Positions 42,895 to 51,933 of a stretch of 64,000 bases of DNA are shown here, piece after piece. The DNA lies in the NCBI RefSeq assembly GCF_014205295.1, contig NZ_JACHNF010000001.1, forward strand, positions 186,001 to 250,000, given 5' to 3'. The translations under genes were made by a program, and so were the position numbers. The stretch comes from Kribbella solani (lineage in GTDB: Bacteria; Actinomycetota; Actinomycetes; Propionibacteriales; Kribbellaceae). A model generated the notes under the pieces. It saw only the letters and a program-made list of their open reading frames with translations, made no database searches and was not told the DNA's origin. How positions within the stretch are numbered: position 1 is the first letter of the stretch; each line of letters opens with the position of its first letter.

Positions 42895-43768
42895 TCAGGT
42901 GCTCGCGCAATCCGTCGAGGACGACGTACTCGCGCGCCGCGGCGTCTGGGCAACCGTGCGCCGGCGCGTACTGTTCTGGCTGCCGCTCGGCGTACTCGCC
43001 GTCCTGGTCGTGATGGCGGTCTTCCCGCAACTGTTCACCAGCGTCGATCCACGCGCCTGCGACATCTCCGCCAGCGCGCGGTCGTCCTCGTCAGGTCATC
43101 CGTTCGGCCAGGATCTGCAGGGCTGCGACGTGTACTCGAGCGTCGTCCACGGCGCCCGCGCCTCGTTGTCCGTCGGCCTGGTGTGTACGTTGATCGCGCT
43201 CGTCATCGCCGTCCTGGTCGGCACGATCGCCGGGTACGTCGGCGGCTGGGCCGATTCCGTACTGGCCCGGTTGACCGACGTCTTCCTCGGCTTCCCGTTC
43301 CTGCTGGGCGCGATCGTCGTACTGAACAGTCTCGGCGAACGTTCGGTGCTGTCGGTGTCGCTCGTACTCGCAGTGTTCTCCTGGCCGGCGCTCGCCCGGA
43401 TGGTGCGTACGACGGTCCGCTCGACCCGGGACGCGGAGTACGTGCAGGCCGCGAAGGCGATGGGCTTCCCGACCACGCGCATCCTCACGCACTACGTCCT
43501 GCCGAACTCGATCGGCCCGGTTCTGGCCGTCGCGACGTTGACCGTCGGCGGCGTGATCGTGGCCGAGTCGACGCTGACCTTCCTCGGCCTCGGCCTGCGG
43601 GCGCCGTCGATCTCCTGGGGCCTGCAGCTCGCCACCGCGCAGTCACGCTTCCAGCAAGCGCCGCACACTTTGATCTACCCCGGTGCTTTCCTCGCCGCGA
43701 CCGTACTGAGCCTGATCACCCTCGGCGACGTACTCCGTGACGCGGTGAACCCGAAGGGACGCTCCTGA
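42887..43768 (+). CDS. Peptide ABC transporter permease (DppC type)
   Basis: 293 residues. It has the DppC signature HPFGQDLQGCDVYSSVVHGA, the EAA loop YVQAAKAMGFPTTRILTHYV and the ending LGLRAPSISWGLQLA. The start overlaps the DppB gene by eight bases. It forms the channel heterodimer with DppB. Confidence 0.94.
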   Translation: MTDQVLAQSVEDDVLARRGVWATVRRRVLFWLPLGVLAVLVVMAVFPQLFTSVDPRACDISASARSSSSGHPFGQDLQGCDVYSSVVHGARASLSVGLVCTLIALVIAVLVGTIAGYVGGWADSVLARLTDVFLGFPFLLGAIVVLNSLGERSVLSVSLVLAVFSWPALARMVRTTVRSTRDAEYVQAAKAMGFPTTRILTHYVLPNSIGPVLAVATLTVGGVIVAESTLTFLGLGLRAPSISWGLQLATAQSRFQQAPHTLIYPGAFLAATVLSLITLGDVLRDAVNPKGRS

Positions 43769-45253
43769 ATGACCACCCACGTCAGCCCCTACAGAACGGA
43801 TGCCGTCATGTCTCCCGCTACCCGCCCCGCCGCCCCGGCCGGGTTCGACGTCAGCATCGCCCTGGAAGCCGTTCCGGCGATCGAGCGCTGGCTGGAGTAC
43901 CAGCGCCGCTATCTGCGTACGCCCGGGGTGCAGGTGGCGATCCGGGTGGGCGAGGAGCTGGTCTGGTCGGCCGCGCTCGGGTACAGCGACGAGGTGGCCG
44001 GCACACCGCTGCGTACTGATCACCTGTTCCGGATCGCCTCGCACAGCAAGACGTTCACCGCGACCGCGATCCTGCAGCTGGTCGAGCAGGGCAAGGTGCG
44101 GCTGGACGATCCCGTCGACCAGTACGTGCCTGAGCTCGCCGGGACCACGCTGGCCGCGATCACGGTGCGGGAGCTGCTCGGTCACCAGGGTGGCGTGATC
44201 CGCGATGGCGTGGACAAGGACTACTGGCAGTTGATGGACCCGTTCCCGGACCGGGACGCGTTGATCGAGTTGTGCCAGTCGGACGGTCAGGTGTTCGAGC
44301 GCAACGAGTACTTCAAGTACACGAACATCGGGTACTCGCTGCTCGGCCTGGTGATCGAGTCCGCGAGTGGATCGTCGTACGGCGAGTACGTCGGAACGCA
44401 CATCGTGGACCGGTTGGGTCTGAAGAAGACCGGTGCGGAACTGGATGTACGCCGAGCCGACGAGTACGCGGGCGGTCACACCGGACTGCTGGACGGGAGC
44501 GACGTACGCGAGCTGATCCCGCACGTCGACACGCGCGCGATGGCCGCCGCGACCGGGTTCTACTCGACCGCGGAGGACCTGACCGTGTACGGCGCCGCGC
44601 ACTTCTTCGGTGACGACCAACTGGTCAGCGACGTGAGCAAGCGGCTGATGCAGCGCGACGAAAGCGTGGTCGTCACGCACGGCCGCGAGGCGGGCCGGTA
44701 CGGGCTGGGCATGATCATCTCGAAGGTCGGCGAGCGGCGGCTGGTCGGTCACAGCGGTGGGTACCCGGGCCACATCACCCGGACGTTCATCGACCCGGTC
44801 GATCAGTTGGTGGTGTCGGTACTGACCAACTGCGTCGGTGGCCCGGCCGAGTCGCTGGCGACCGGTGTGGTGAAGCTGCTCAACCTGGCCGCGGACGCGC
44901 CGGCCGGGACGCAGGTGCCGAGTGACATCGATGCTCAGCGGTTCTGCGGTAACTTCGCGAACCTGATGGGTGTGTTGAGCATTTCGCTGCTCGGCGGGCG
45001 GCTGGTCGCGTACTTCCCGGCGGCGCCGGACCCGGCCGACAGCTACGAAGAGCTGCAGGTGATCGACGAGAACACGCTGGCGATCGTGCCGGCCGCCGGG
45101 TACGGGTCGATCGGCGAGAAGGTCGAGTACACCTGGGACGCGGACGGCCAGCCGTCCCTGGTCCGCTACGGCGGCAGCTCCCGCTGGCCGGTCGAAACCT
45201 TCCGGGCCCGCCGCACCCAGCAGATCACGGACGCAGCCCTGGAGCGCCCCTGA
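43769..45253 (+). CDS. Serine hydrolase, beta-lactamase class C fold
   Basis: 494 residues, no signal peptide. Active-site motifs are SHSK (nucleophile Ser 91, Lys 94), YTN in FKYTNIGYSLLGL, and HSGG in VGHSGGYPGH. The C-terminal 130 residues are a beta-barrel-like extension common in D-aminopeptidase and esterase relatives. It probably hydrolyses imported peptides containing D-residues, or esters. The ATG directly follows the DppC stop; a second ATG 39 bases later is possible. Confidence 0.9.
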   Translation: MTTHVSPYRTDAVMSPATRPAAPAGFDVSIALEAVPAIERWLEYQRRYLRTPGVQVAIRVGEELVWSAALGYSDEVAGTPLRTDHLFRIASHSKTFTATAILQLVEQGKVRLDDPVDQYVPELAGTTLAAITVRELLGHQGGVIRDGVDKDYWQLMDPFPDRDALIELCQSDGQVFERNEYFKYTNIGYSLLGLVIESASGSSYGEYVGTHIVDRLGLKKTGAELDVRRADEYAGGHTGLLDGSDVRELIPHVDTRAMAAATGFYSTAEDLTVYGAAHFFGDDQLVSDVSKRLMQRDESVVVTHGREAGRYGLGMIISKVGERRLVGHSGGYPGHITRTFIDPVDQLVVSVLTNCVGGPAESLATGVVKLLNLAADAPAGTQVPSDIDAQRFCGNFANLMGVLSISLLGGRLVAYFPAAPDPADSYEELQVIDENTLAIVPAAGYGSIGEKVEYTWDADGQPSLVRYGGSSRWPVETFRARRTQQITDAALERP

Positions 45254-45771
45254 TGCCGGAAGAAAACACGATCGATGACGATGCGTGGGAGGACGACCCG
45301 CGGCGGGTCGAGTTCGTCGAGCAGTTCGCGCTGATCCGGGAGCTGGCCGGGTCGGCGCGAATGGAGGGCCGGGTGCTGGGCTATCTGATGGTGTGCAACC
45401 GGCCGTACGTGTCGTCGGCCGAGCTGGCCCGGGCACTGTCCGCGAGCGCCGGGTCGATCTCCAGCACGACCCGGCGGCTGATCGACCTCGGCTTCATCGC
45501 GCGGCACGCCGTACCCGGCGACCGCAACCACTACTTCAAGGTCGACGACGACGTCTGGGGCAGTTTCCTGGCCGGCGAGCGGCGCTCGCTGAACAAACAG
45601 CAGCAGATCTTCGAGCAGATGCTCGCGGAGCTGCCGGAAGGCATGCCCGGTCCGGCCAAGCGGCTCCGGAACGCGCGCAACTACTTCGAGTGGCTGGCGT
45701 CCTACCACCGGAAGATGCTGGCCGACTGGCAGGAGTACCGCGACAAGCTCGACAAGGAGGACGGCGAGTGA
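45253..45771 (+). CDS. GbsR/MarR-type regulator within the peptide operon
   Basis: 172 residues, winged helix: MEGRVLGYLMVCNRPYVSSA, ALSASAGSISSTTRRLIDLG and FIARHAVPGDRNHYFKV. A helical C-terminus follows (KRLRNARNYFEWLASYHRKM). It overlaps the hydrolase stop by one base and the ATPase gene by four. As an internal operon gene it probably regulates the operon through the palindrome at 38889-38905; this is inference. Confidence 0.88.
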   Translation: MPEENTIDDDAWEDDPRRVEFVEQFALIRELAGSARMEGRVLGYLMVCNRPYVSSAELARALSASAGSISSTTRRLIDLGFIARHAVPGDRNHYFKVDDDVWGSFLAGERRSLNKQQQIFEQMLAELPEGMPGPAKRLRNARNYFEWLASYHRKMLADWQEYRDKLDKEDGE

Positions 45772-47396
45772 GCGATGAGGTGCTGCGGTTCGAAGAGCTG
45801 ACCATCGACTTCTCCGTCGGCGGCAGCACCCAGCGCGCGGTGGATCAGGTCAGCTTCGCGGTTCGCGCCGGCGAGGTGCTCGCGGTCGTGGGCGAGTCCG
45901 GCTCCGGCAAGAGTGTCACCGCCCTGGCCGCGCTCGGCCTGCTGCCGGACAACGCCCGCGCCGGTGGCCGGATCATGTTCGGCGGTACGGACGTCCTGGC
46001 GATGTCCCGCGCCGAGCTGACCGCGCTTCGCGGCCGGCGGATCGCGATGATCTTCCAGGACCCGTCCGGCGCGCTGGATCCGGTGTTCACGATCGGCGCG
46101 CAACTGGTCGAGATGATCCGTACGCATCGGCCGGAGCTGTCCCGGAGCGCGGCCCGCGAGCGCGCGGTCGAGCTGCTGAGGATGGTCGAGTTGCCCGAGG
46201 GCCGGCTGAAGTACTACCCGCATCAGCTGTCCGGCGGGCAGTGCCAGCGCGTGATGATCGCGATCGCGCTCGCCTGCGATCCGGAGCTCCTGATCGCGGA
46301 CGAGCCGACCACGGCGCTCGACGTGACCGTGCAGCAGGAGGTCCTCGACGTACTGCTCGCGCTCCGGACCCGGATCTCCGGCGCGATCATGATCATCACC
46401 CACGACATGGGCGTGGTCGCGGACGTGGCCGACCGGGTCGTGGTGATGCGCAAGGGCTCCGTGGTCGAGACGGCCGAAGTGCATGAGCTGTTCGATCACC
46501 CCACCCAGGAGTACACGAAGGCGCTGCTGGACGCGGTGCCGCGCGGTGGTCTGCGGGAGTCCGCGGAGATCCCGGCCGGTCCGGACGAGGCGGCGTTGCG
46601 GATCGACGAGCTCGTGGTCGAGTACCGCGGCCGCCGGGGCCGGACGGTCCGCGCGGTCGACAACGTGAGCCTCGTACTGCGGGACGGCGAAATCACCGGT
46701 CTGGTCGGGGAGTCCGGTTCCGGCAAGTCCACGATCGGCAAGGCCGTACTCGGTCTCGCACCGATCACGTCCGGCCAGGTACACGTCGCCGGGCAGGCGC
46801 TCACCAGCGCGTCGTCGTCGGTGCTCCGGCAGACCCGGTCGCGGATCGGTGTCGTGTTCCAGAACCCGGCCGGTTCGCTGAACCCGCGAGCCACAATCGG
46901 CCAGTCCGTCGGCGAACCACTCGCGGTCCATCGGGGCGTACGCGGAACCGAGTTGCGCCGACGGGTGGAGGAACTGCTGGAGAGCGTCGAGCTTCCGCGG
47001 GCCTGGGCCGGCCGGTACCCGCACGAGCTGTCCGGCGGTCAGCGTCAGCGGGTGTCGATCGCGCGGGCGATCTCGCTCGATCCCGGATTGCTGATCGCGG
47101 ACGAGCCCACGTCCGCGCTGGACGTTTCGGTGCAGGCGACCGTACTCGAGCTGCTTCGCGCGTTGCAGGACCGCCTGCACTTCGCCTGCCTGTTCATCAG
47201 CCACGACCTCGCCGTGGTTGATCAGGTGTGCGACCAGGTGGCGGTGCTCAGCGGCGGCAAGCTGGTCGAGTACGGCGATCGCGAATCGGTGTTGCGCGGT
47301 CCGCAGGACCCGTACACGATCCGTCTGCTTGCCGCCGCGCCCGTCCCCGACCCGCGTGAGCAGACCCGGCGGCGGGAGGCCCGGCTCGCTGGTTAG
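45768..47396 (+). CDS. Fused double ATPase of the peptide transporter (DppD-DppF)
   Basis: 542 residues containing two ABC ATPase domains. The first has GESGSGKSV, LSGGQCQR and IADEPTTALDVTVQ. The second, from about residue 280, has GESGSGKST, LSGGQRQR and IADEPTSALDVSVQ. It ends with the oligopeptide-type C-terminus (AAAPVPDPREQ). The first signature motif has Cys where Gln/Arg is usual, a common DppD variant. The start GTG at 45768 overlaps the regulator stop. Confidence 0.95.
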   Translation: MSDEVLRFEELTIDFSVGGSTQRAVDQVSFAVRAGEVLAVVGESGSGKSVTALAALGLLPDNARAGGRIMFGGTDVLAMSRAELTALRGRRIAMIFQDPSGALDPVFTIGAQLVEMIRTHRPELSRSAARERAVELLRMVELPEGRLKYYPHQLSGGQCQRVMIAIALACDPELLIADEPTTALDVTVQQEVLDVLLALRTRISGAIMIITHDMGVVADVADRVVVMRKGSVVETAEVHELFDHPTQEYTKALLDAVPRGGLRESAEIPAGPDEAALRIDELVVEYRGRRGRTVRAVDNVSLVLRDGEITGLVGESGSGKSTIGKAVLGLAPITSGQVHVAGQALTSASSSVLRQTRSRIGVVFQNPAGSLNPRATIGQSVGEPLAVHRGVRGTELRRRVEELLESVELPRAWAGRYPHELSGGQRQRVSIARAISLDPGLLIADEPTSALDVSVQATVLELLRALQDRLHFACLFISHDLAVVDQVCDQVAVLSGGKLVEYGDRESVLRGPQDPYTIRLLAAAPVPDPREQTRRREARLAG

Positions 47397-47418
47397 CCAG
47401 TCCAGGTGGAATTTAGTT

Positions 47419-47426
47419 GGACGTCC
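47419..47426. promoter_or_regulatory. GGACGTCC palindrome upstream of the mutase
   Basis: The 66-base gap before the mutase contains AGTTGGACGTCCTAGT, with the 8-bp perfect palindrome GGACGTCC at its centre, followed by GAGGAGG as ribosome site. It is a possible operator or promoter element for the mutase gene. Confidence 0.35.
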
Positions 47427-47462
47427 TAGTACTTTGGGAGCAGTCCCGAGGAGGTCTGACTG

Positions 47463-49136
47463 ATGGATGCCGAGCAGATCGCGGCCGGCCGGAGCCGGTG
47501 GCAGCAGCGCTACGACGCGGCCCGGAAGCGGGAGGCGGACTTCAGCACGCTGTCCGGCACCGAGGTCGCCCCGGTGTACGGGCCGCCGGACGGGGTCGAC
47601 GACCCGCGGATGGAGCGGATCGGCTGGCCGGGCGAGTTCCCGTTCACCCGCGGGCTGTACGCGACCGGGTACCGCGGCCGGACCTGGACGATCCGGCAGT
47701 TCGCCGGGTTCGGGAACGCCGAGCAGACCAACGAGCGGTACAAGATGATCCTGAACGGCGGTGGCGGCGGCCTGTCGGTCGCGTTCGACATGCCGACGCT
47801 GATGGGCCGCGACTCCGACGAACCGAAGTCGCTCGGCGAGGTCGGGCACTGCGGCGTCGCGATCGACTCGGCCGTCGACATGGACCGGCTGTTCAAGGAC
47901 ATCCCGCTGCAGGACGTCACCACCTCGATGACGATCTCCGGCCCGGCGGTGCCGGCCTTCTGCATGTACCTGGTCGCCGCCGAGCGGCAGGGCGCGGACA
48001 TCTCCAAGCTGAACGGGACGCTGCAGACCGACATCTTCAAGGAGTACATCGCCCAGAAGGAGTGGCTGTTCCCGCCGGAGCCACATCTGCGCCTGATCGG
48101 CGACCTGATGGAGTACTGCGCGACCAAGATCCCCGCGTACAAGCCGCTCAGCGTCTCCGGGTACCACATCCGTGAGGCCGGATCGACGGCGGCGCAGGAG
48201 CTCGCGTACACGCTCGCCGACGGATTCGGGTACGTGGAGCTCGGGCTGTCCCGCGGCCTGGACGTGGACGTGTTCGCGCCCGGACTGTCGTTCTTCTTCG
48301 ACAGCCACCTGGACTTCTTCGAGGAGATCGCCAAGTTCCGCGCGGCCCGCCGGATCTGGGCCCGCTGGCTGCGCGACGTGTACGGCGCGAAGACCGAGAA
48401 GGCGCAGTGGCTGCGGTTCCACACCCAGACCGCCGGCGTTTCACTGACCGCGCAGCAGCCGTACAACAACGTCGTACGCACCGCGGTCGAGGCGCTGGCC
48501 GCGATCCTCGGCGGGACGAACTCGCTGCACACGAACGCGCTCGACGAGACGCTCGCGCTGCCGAGCGAGGAATCGGCCGAGATCGCGCTCCGGACCCAGT
48601 CGGTACTGATGGAGGAGATCGGCGTCACCAACGTCGCCGACCCGCTCGGCGGCTCCTGGTACCTGGAGGCACTCACCGACGAGATCGAGGCGGAAGCCGA
48701 GCAGATCTTCGCGCGGATCAAGGAGATGAGCCCGGACGAGTCGATCACCGGCGGGATTCTGCGCGGAATCGAGGACGGCTGGTTCATGGCCGAGATCGCC
48801 GACGCCGCGTTCGAGTACCAGCAGAAACTGGAGAAGGGCGAGAAGAAGATCGTCGGGGTGAACACCCTCACCGACACGGTGTCCGGCGAGCTGGAGATCC
48901 TCCGGGTCTCGCACGAGGTCGAGATCGAGCAGTGCCGGGTGCTCGCGGAACGCAAGGCGCACCGCGACGAGGACCTGGTCCGGCGTACGCTGTCGGCTCT
49001 GGTGGAGGCGGCCAGCGGCACTGGCAACCTGATCGAGCCCATGCTGGAGGCAGTGCGTGCGGAGGCCACGATGGGGGAAATCTGTCACGTTCTTCGGGAA
49101 CAGTGGGGCGAGTACCGGGAGCCCGCCCGCTTCTGA
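47463..49136 (+). CDS. icmA: Isobutyryl-CoA mutase large subunit
   Basis: 557 residues of the B12-dependent acyl-CoA mutase catalytic domain, without a cobalamin-binding domain, so a small IcmB-type subunit is needed. Family blocks include RTWTIRQFAGFGNAEQTN, GLSVAFDMPTLMGRDSDEP and SVSGYHIREAGSTAAQE. The substrate-selecting positions decide the name: methylmalonyl-CoA mutase has Tyr and Arg, isobutyryl-CoA mutase has Phe 80 and Gln 198, and this protein has Phe 80 (IRQFAGF) and Gln 198 (YIAQKEW) at exactly those numbers from the chosen ATG. It interconverts isobutyryl- and n-butyryl-CoA, linking valine breakdown to C4 metabolism. Confidence 0.9.
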   Translation: MDAEQIAAGRSRWQQRYDAARKREADFSTLSGTEVAPVYGPPDGVDDPRMERIGWPGEFPFTRGLYATGYRGRTWTIRQFAGFGNAEQTNERYKMILNGGGGGLSVAFDMPTLMGRDSDEPKSLGEVGHCGVAIDSAVDMDRLFKDIPLQDVTTSMTISGPAVPAFCMYLVAAERQGADISKLNGTLQTDIFKEYIAQKEWLFPPEPHLRLIGDLMEYCATKIPAYKPLSVSGYHIREAGSTAAQELAYTLADGFGYVELGLSRGLDVDVFAPGLSFFFDSHLDFFEEIAKFRAARRIWARWLRDVYGAKTEKAQWLRFHTQTAGVSLTAQQPYNNVVRTAVEALAAILGGTNSLHTNALDETLALPSEESAEIALRTQSVLMEEIGVTNVADPLGGSWYLEALTDEIEAEAEQIFARIKEMSPDESITGGILRGIEDGWFMAEIADAAFEYQQKLEKGEKKIVGVNTLTDTVSGELEILRVSHEVEIEQCRVLAERKAHRDEDLVRRTLSALVEAASGTGNLIEPMLEAVRAEATMGEICHVLREQWGEYREPARF

Positions 49137-49179
49137 GGAACTCTTACCGGCGGCAGCGGGCCGGGAAGCCGGGCGGCGG

Positions 49180-50835
49180 GTGGTGGTCTGCGGTTCGGAC
49201 CGGACGATGCTGCGGGTGGTCACCGAGCTGGTGAGCTCCGGCGAGCGGGTGACCGCGATCGTGAACCCTGCTTCCCGGCACTACGACCGGATCGGCGAGC
49301 TGGGCGCGACCGTCATGGGCGCGCGGGTGGTCAGCGAGTCGCTGCTGCGCCGCGCGGGTGTCGACGCCGACGACGACGGGACGCCGTCGACCGCGCGGGC
49401 ACTCGTGCTGCTGGACAACGACGACGTCCACAACGTGCACACCGCGCTGACCGCTCGCGACATGGACCCCGACCTGCGGATCATCGTCCAGATGGTGAAC
49501 CCGCGGCTGGGCAAGCAGCTGATCAGCCTGCTCGGCGACTGCGTGGTGATCAACGGTCCCTGGCTGGCCGCGCCGGCGTTCGTGTCGGACGCGCTGGAGG
49601 ACGACGAGCTGACTTGGCTCGATCTCGGTGGCCGGCGGCTGGTCGTCGGCCAGGCCGATCTGATCGCCGAACCACATCTGACCGTGCTCGCGGACACCAC
49701 CTCGTCGGCGACGCCCGAGTTGTTGCCGGTGACAAGCGCCGACCCGGAGGGCGACATCGTGCTCGGCACCGGCGTACGTACGCTGTGGCGGGCGCGGGAC
49801 GTCCGCCCGGCTGGGTGGCTGATGGCGATGCGGGACATCTTCGACAGCCGGGTCCGCAAGATCGCCGCCGTGATGGCGTTCCTGGTCGCGGCCGGTACGG
49901 GCGTGGTGCACTTCTTCGGGAACATCGAGTGGTGGCGCGCGCTGTACCTGGCCGCCGGGGTGGTGACGTCGGCGGGGATCGACGACGACAAGTTCAACGA
50001 CGCCGCGCCGTGGGTGAAGGTCAGCGCGGTACTGGTCCAGCTGACCGGGATCGTGCTGATGGCGCTGCTGACCGCGGTCGTGGTCGACTCGCTGGTGGGT
50101 GCCCGGCTCTCCCGGATCATCGGCGGCGTCCGCGGGCGGCCGCGCAATCACGTCGTCGTCTGCGGGCTCGGTACGGTCGGCGCGCGCGTACTGGAGATCC
50201 TGACCGAGCGTGGTGTCGCGGTGGTCGGGGTCGACCAGGACGAGGACGCGCCGGGCGTACAGGTCGCGCACCGGTTGAAGATCCCGGTCGTGATCGGGGA
50301 CAGCAGCAACGAGGAAACGCTGCGCTCGGCCGGTGTCCAGCGGTGTCAGTCGGTGCTCGCGATCACCGACGGGGACATCACCAACCTGGAGTCGGCGATG
50401 GTGGCCGGGGACCTGAACCCGGAGGCCCGGATCACGATGCGGATGTTCGACCACGACCTGGCCCAGCGGGTCGAGCGACGGCTCGGCCTCGGCCACAGCC
50501 GGTCGGTGTCGATGCTGGTCGCGCCGGCGATCGCCGCCGCGGTCGCGAACCGGCGCAGCCAGGTGACCGTACCGGCCGGTCGGCGGGTGCTGCTGCTGAC
50601 CGAGGTGACCGTCGAGGACGGCTCGGTCGCGGTCGGCCGGCGGCTCGGCGAACTGGACGAAGCCGGCGGTCTGCGGGTGCTCGCCCGGCAGGACCTGGGC
50701 GGCTCGTGGGACTGGACCCCGGCGTACGAACGGCCGCTCCGCGCGGGCGACCGGCTGGCGGTCGCCGGCACCCGCAGCGGCCTGGCCCGCCTCCTGATGA
50801 CGACCCGGCCGCAACAGACCCCAGCCGCGTCGTAG
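49180..50835 (+). CDS. Two TrkA/RCK domains flanking a channel-like membrane pair
   Basis: About 551 residues. A TrkA-N domain (RRVVVCGSDRTMLRVVTEL), a C-terminal RCK-like segment, a pore-like unit of two spans (AAVMAFLVAAGTGVVHFFG and AVLVQLTGIVLMALLTAVVV), and a second TrkA-N domain (NHVVVCGLGTVGARVLEIL, VVGVDQDED) plus TrkA-C. It resembles RCK-gated potassium channels, but the loop between spans reads VTSAGIDDD instead of TVGYGD. The start is uncertain: GTG at 49180 gives a clean Rossmann start, while an earlier GTG at 49057 would overlap the mutase gene. Confidence 0.8.
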   Translation: MVVCGSDRTMLRVVTELVSSGERVTAIVNPASRHYDRIGELGATVMGARVVSESLLRRAGVDADDDGTPSTARALVLLDNDDVHNVHTALTARDMDPDLRIIVQMVNPRLGKQLISLLGDCVVINGPWLAAPAFVSDALEDDELTWLDLGGRRLVVGQADLIAEPHLTVLADTTSSATPELLPVTSADPEGDIVLGTGVRTLWRARDVRPAGWLMAMRDIFDSRVRKIAAVMAFLVAAGTGVVHFFGNIEWWRALYLAAGVVTSAGIDDDKFNDAAPWVKVSAVLVQLTGIVLMALLTAVVVDSLVGARLSRIIGGVRGRPRNHVVVCGLGTVGARVLEILTERGVAVVGVDQDEDAPGVQVAHRLKIPVVIGDSSNEETLRSAGVQRCQSVLAITDGDITNLESAMVAGDLNPEARITMRMFDHDLAQRVERRLGLGHSRSVSMLVAPAIAAAVANRRSQVTVPAGRRVLLLTEVTVEDGSVAVGRRLGELDEAGGLRVLARQDLGGSWDWTPAYERPLRAGDRLAVAGTRSGLARLLMTTRPQQTPAAS

Positions 50836-50882
50836 AAGATGGACCCTGTGAACGTTCGTAGCACGTACGGAATGCGAGGACA

Positions 50883-51830
50883 GTGGTGAGCCAGTCCAAC
50901 TTCTCCCGTCCCGGGGCGATCGACTTGTCGTCCCTGCGCAAGCCGGCCGGTGCACCCGCCGGCGCGGGCGCGCCAGGTGGTGCCGCGCCCGGTGACCCGG
51001 CGGCCGCCGGCGCGTACGTGCTGAACGTGTCCGAGCCGACCTTCCAGAGCGACGTGATCGAGCGTTCGCTGCAGGTCCCGGTCGTGGTCGAGTTCTGGTC
51101 GCCGCGATCGCAGGCGTCGGTCGCGCTCGGGCCGATGCTGGCCAAGCTGTCCACCGAGTACGCCGGGAAGTTCCTGCTGGCCCGGATCGACATCGACGCG
51201 AACCCGCAGCTGGCGCAGGCCGTCGGCGTGCAGACGATTCCGCTGGTGATCGCGGTGCTGCGCGGTCAGGTGGTCCCGCTGTTCCAGGGGCCGGTCGGCG
51301 AGCCGGAGGCCAGGCAGTTCCTGGACCAGCTGCTCACCGTCGCGGTCGCGAACGGCATCACCGGGCGCGCGGAGCCCGTCGGTGCGCCGGCGCCCACGGA
51401 GGAGGTCGAAGAGGACGCGCCGAACCCGCGGTACGAGAAGGCCGAGAACGCCGTCGGCGCGGGCGATCTCGACGGCGCGATCGCGGCGTACGAGGAACTG
51501 CTCAAGGAAACGCCGAACGACGCCGAGGCGAAGTCCGGGCTGGCCCGGGTGCAGCTGGTGAAGCGTACTCAGGAGGTGCCGGCGGACATCCGGACGCGGG
51601 CGGCGGACAACCCGGCCGACGTCGAGGCGCAGCTGCTGGTCGCCGACGTGGACCTGATGGGCGGGCACGTCGACGACGCGTTCGCGCGGCTGATCAGCAC
51701 GGTCCAGACCACCGCGGGCGACGAGCGGAACGCGGTCCGGCTGCATCTGCTGGAGCTGTTCGAGGTCGTCGGCGCGGATGACGAGCGGGTGATCAAGGCG
51801 CGGCGGCGGTTGATGTCGGCGCTGTTCTGA
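50883..51830 (+). CDS. YbbN/CnoX-like thioredoxin-TPR co-chaperone
   Basis: 315 residues. After a 45-residue Ala/Gly/Pro linker comes a thioredoxin fold (VPVVVEFWSPRSQASVALG, ARIDIDANPQLAQAVGVQTI) and then a TPR region (YEKAENAVGAGDLDGAIAAY). The usual WCxxC is WSPRSQ, so it has no redox Cys there and should work as a holdase or docking protein. In S. coelicolor, from memory, a similar gene also lies near icmA. Start is GTG at 50883 or 50886. Confidence 0.88.
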   Translation: MVSQSNFSRPGAIDLSSLRKPAGAPAGAGAPGGAAPGDPAAAGAYVLNVSEPTFQSDVIERSLQVPVVVEFWSPRSQASVALGPMLAKLSTEYAGKFLLARIDIDANPQLAQAVGVQTIPLVIAVLRGQVVPLFQGPVGEPEARQFLDQLLTVAVANGITGRAEPVGAPAPTEEVEEDAPNPRYEKAENAVGAGDLDGAIAAYEELLKETPNDAEAKSGLARVQLVKRTQEVPADIRTRAADNPADVEAQLLVADVDLMGGHVDDAFARLISTVQTTAGDERNAVRLHLLELFEVVGADDERVIKARRRLMSALF

Positions 51831-51869
51831 TCTGGTTCTGCTCCGGTTTTGGGTGGGCCCGGTTTCGGG

Positions 51870-51887
51870 GTGACCGGATCCGGTCAC
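51870..51887. promoter_or_regulatory. Perfect 18-base palindrome
   Basis: GTGACCGGATCCGGTCAC is completely self-complementary. It is 40 bases after the co-chaperone stop and 47 bases before the RpiR-type gene. A loopless perfect palindrome suits an operator for a dimeric regulator better than a terminator, so autoregulation by the RpiR protein is a reasonable guess. Confidence 0.6.
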
Positions 51888-51933
51888 TGTGAATTGTTGT
51901 AAATGACGGTGTGGTGCTCTGAGAATTTCTAAC

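Noticed and set aside
47463..49136. Methylmalonyl-CoA mutase large subunit
   Set aside because: The specificity residues are Phe 80 and Gln 198 rather than Tyr and Arg, and the cobalamin-binding domain is absent.
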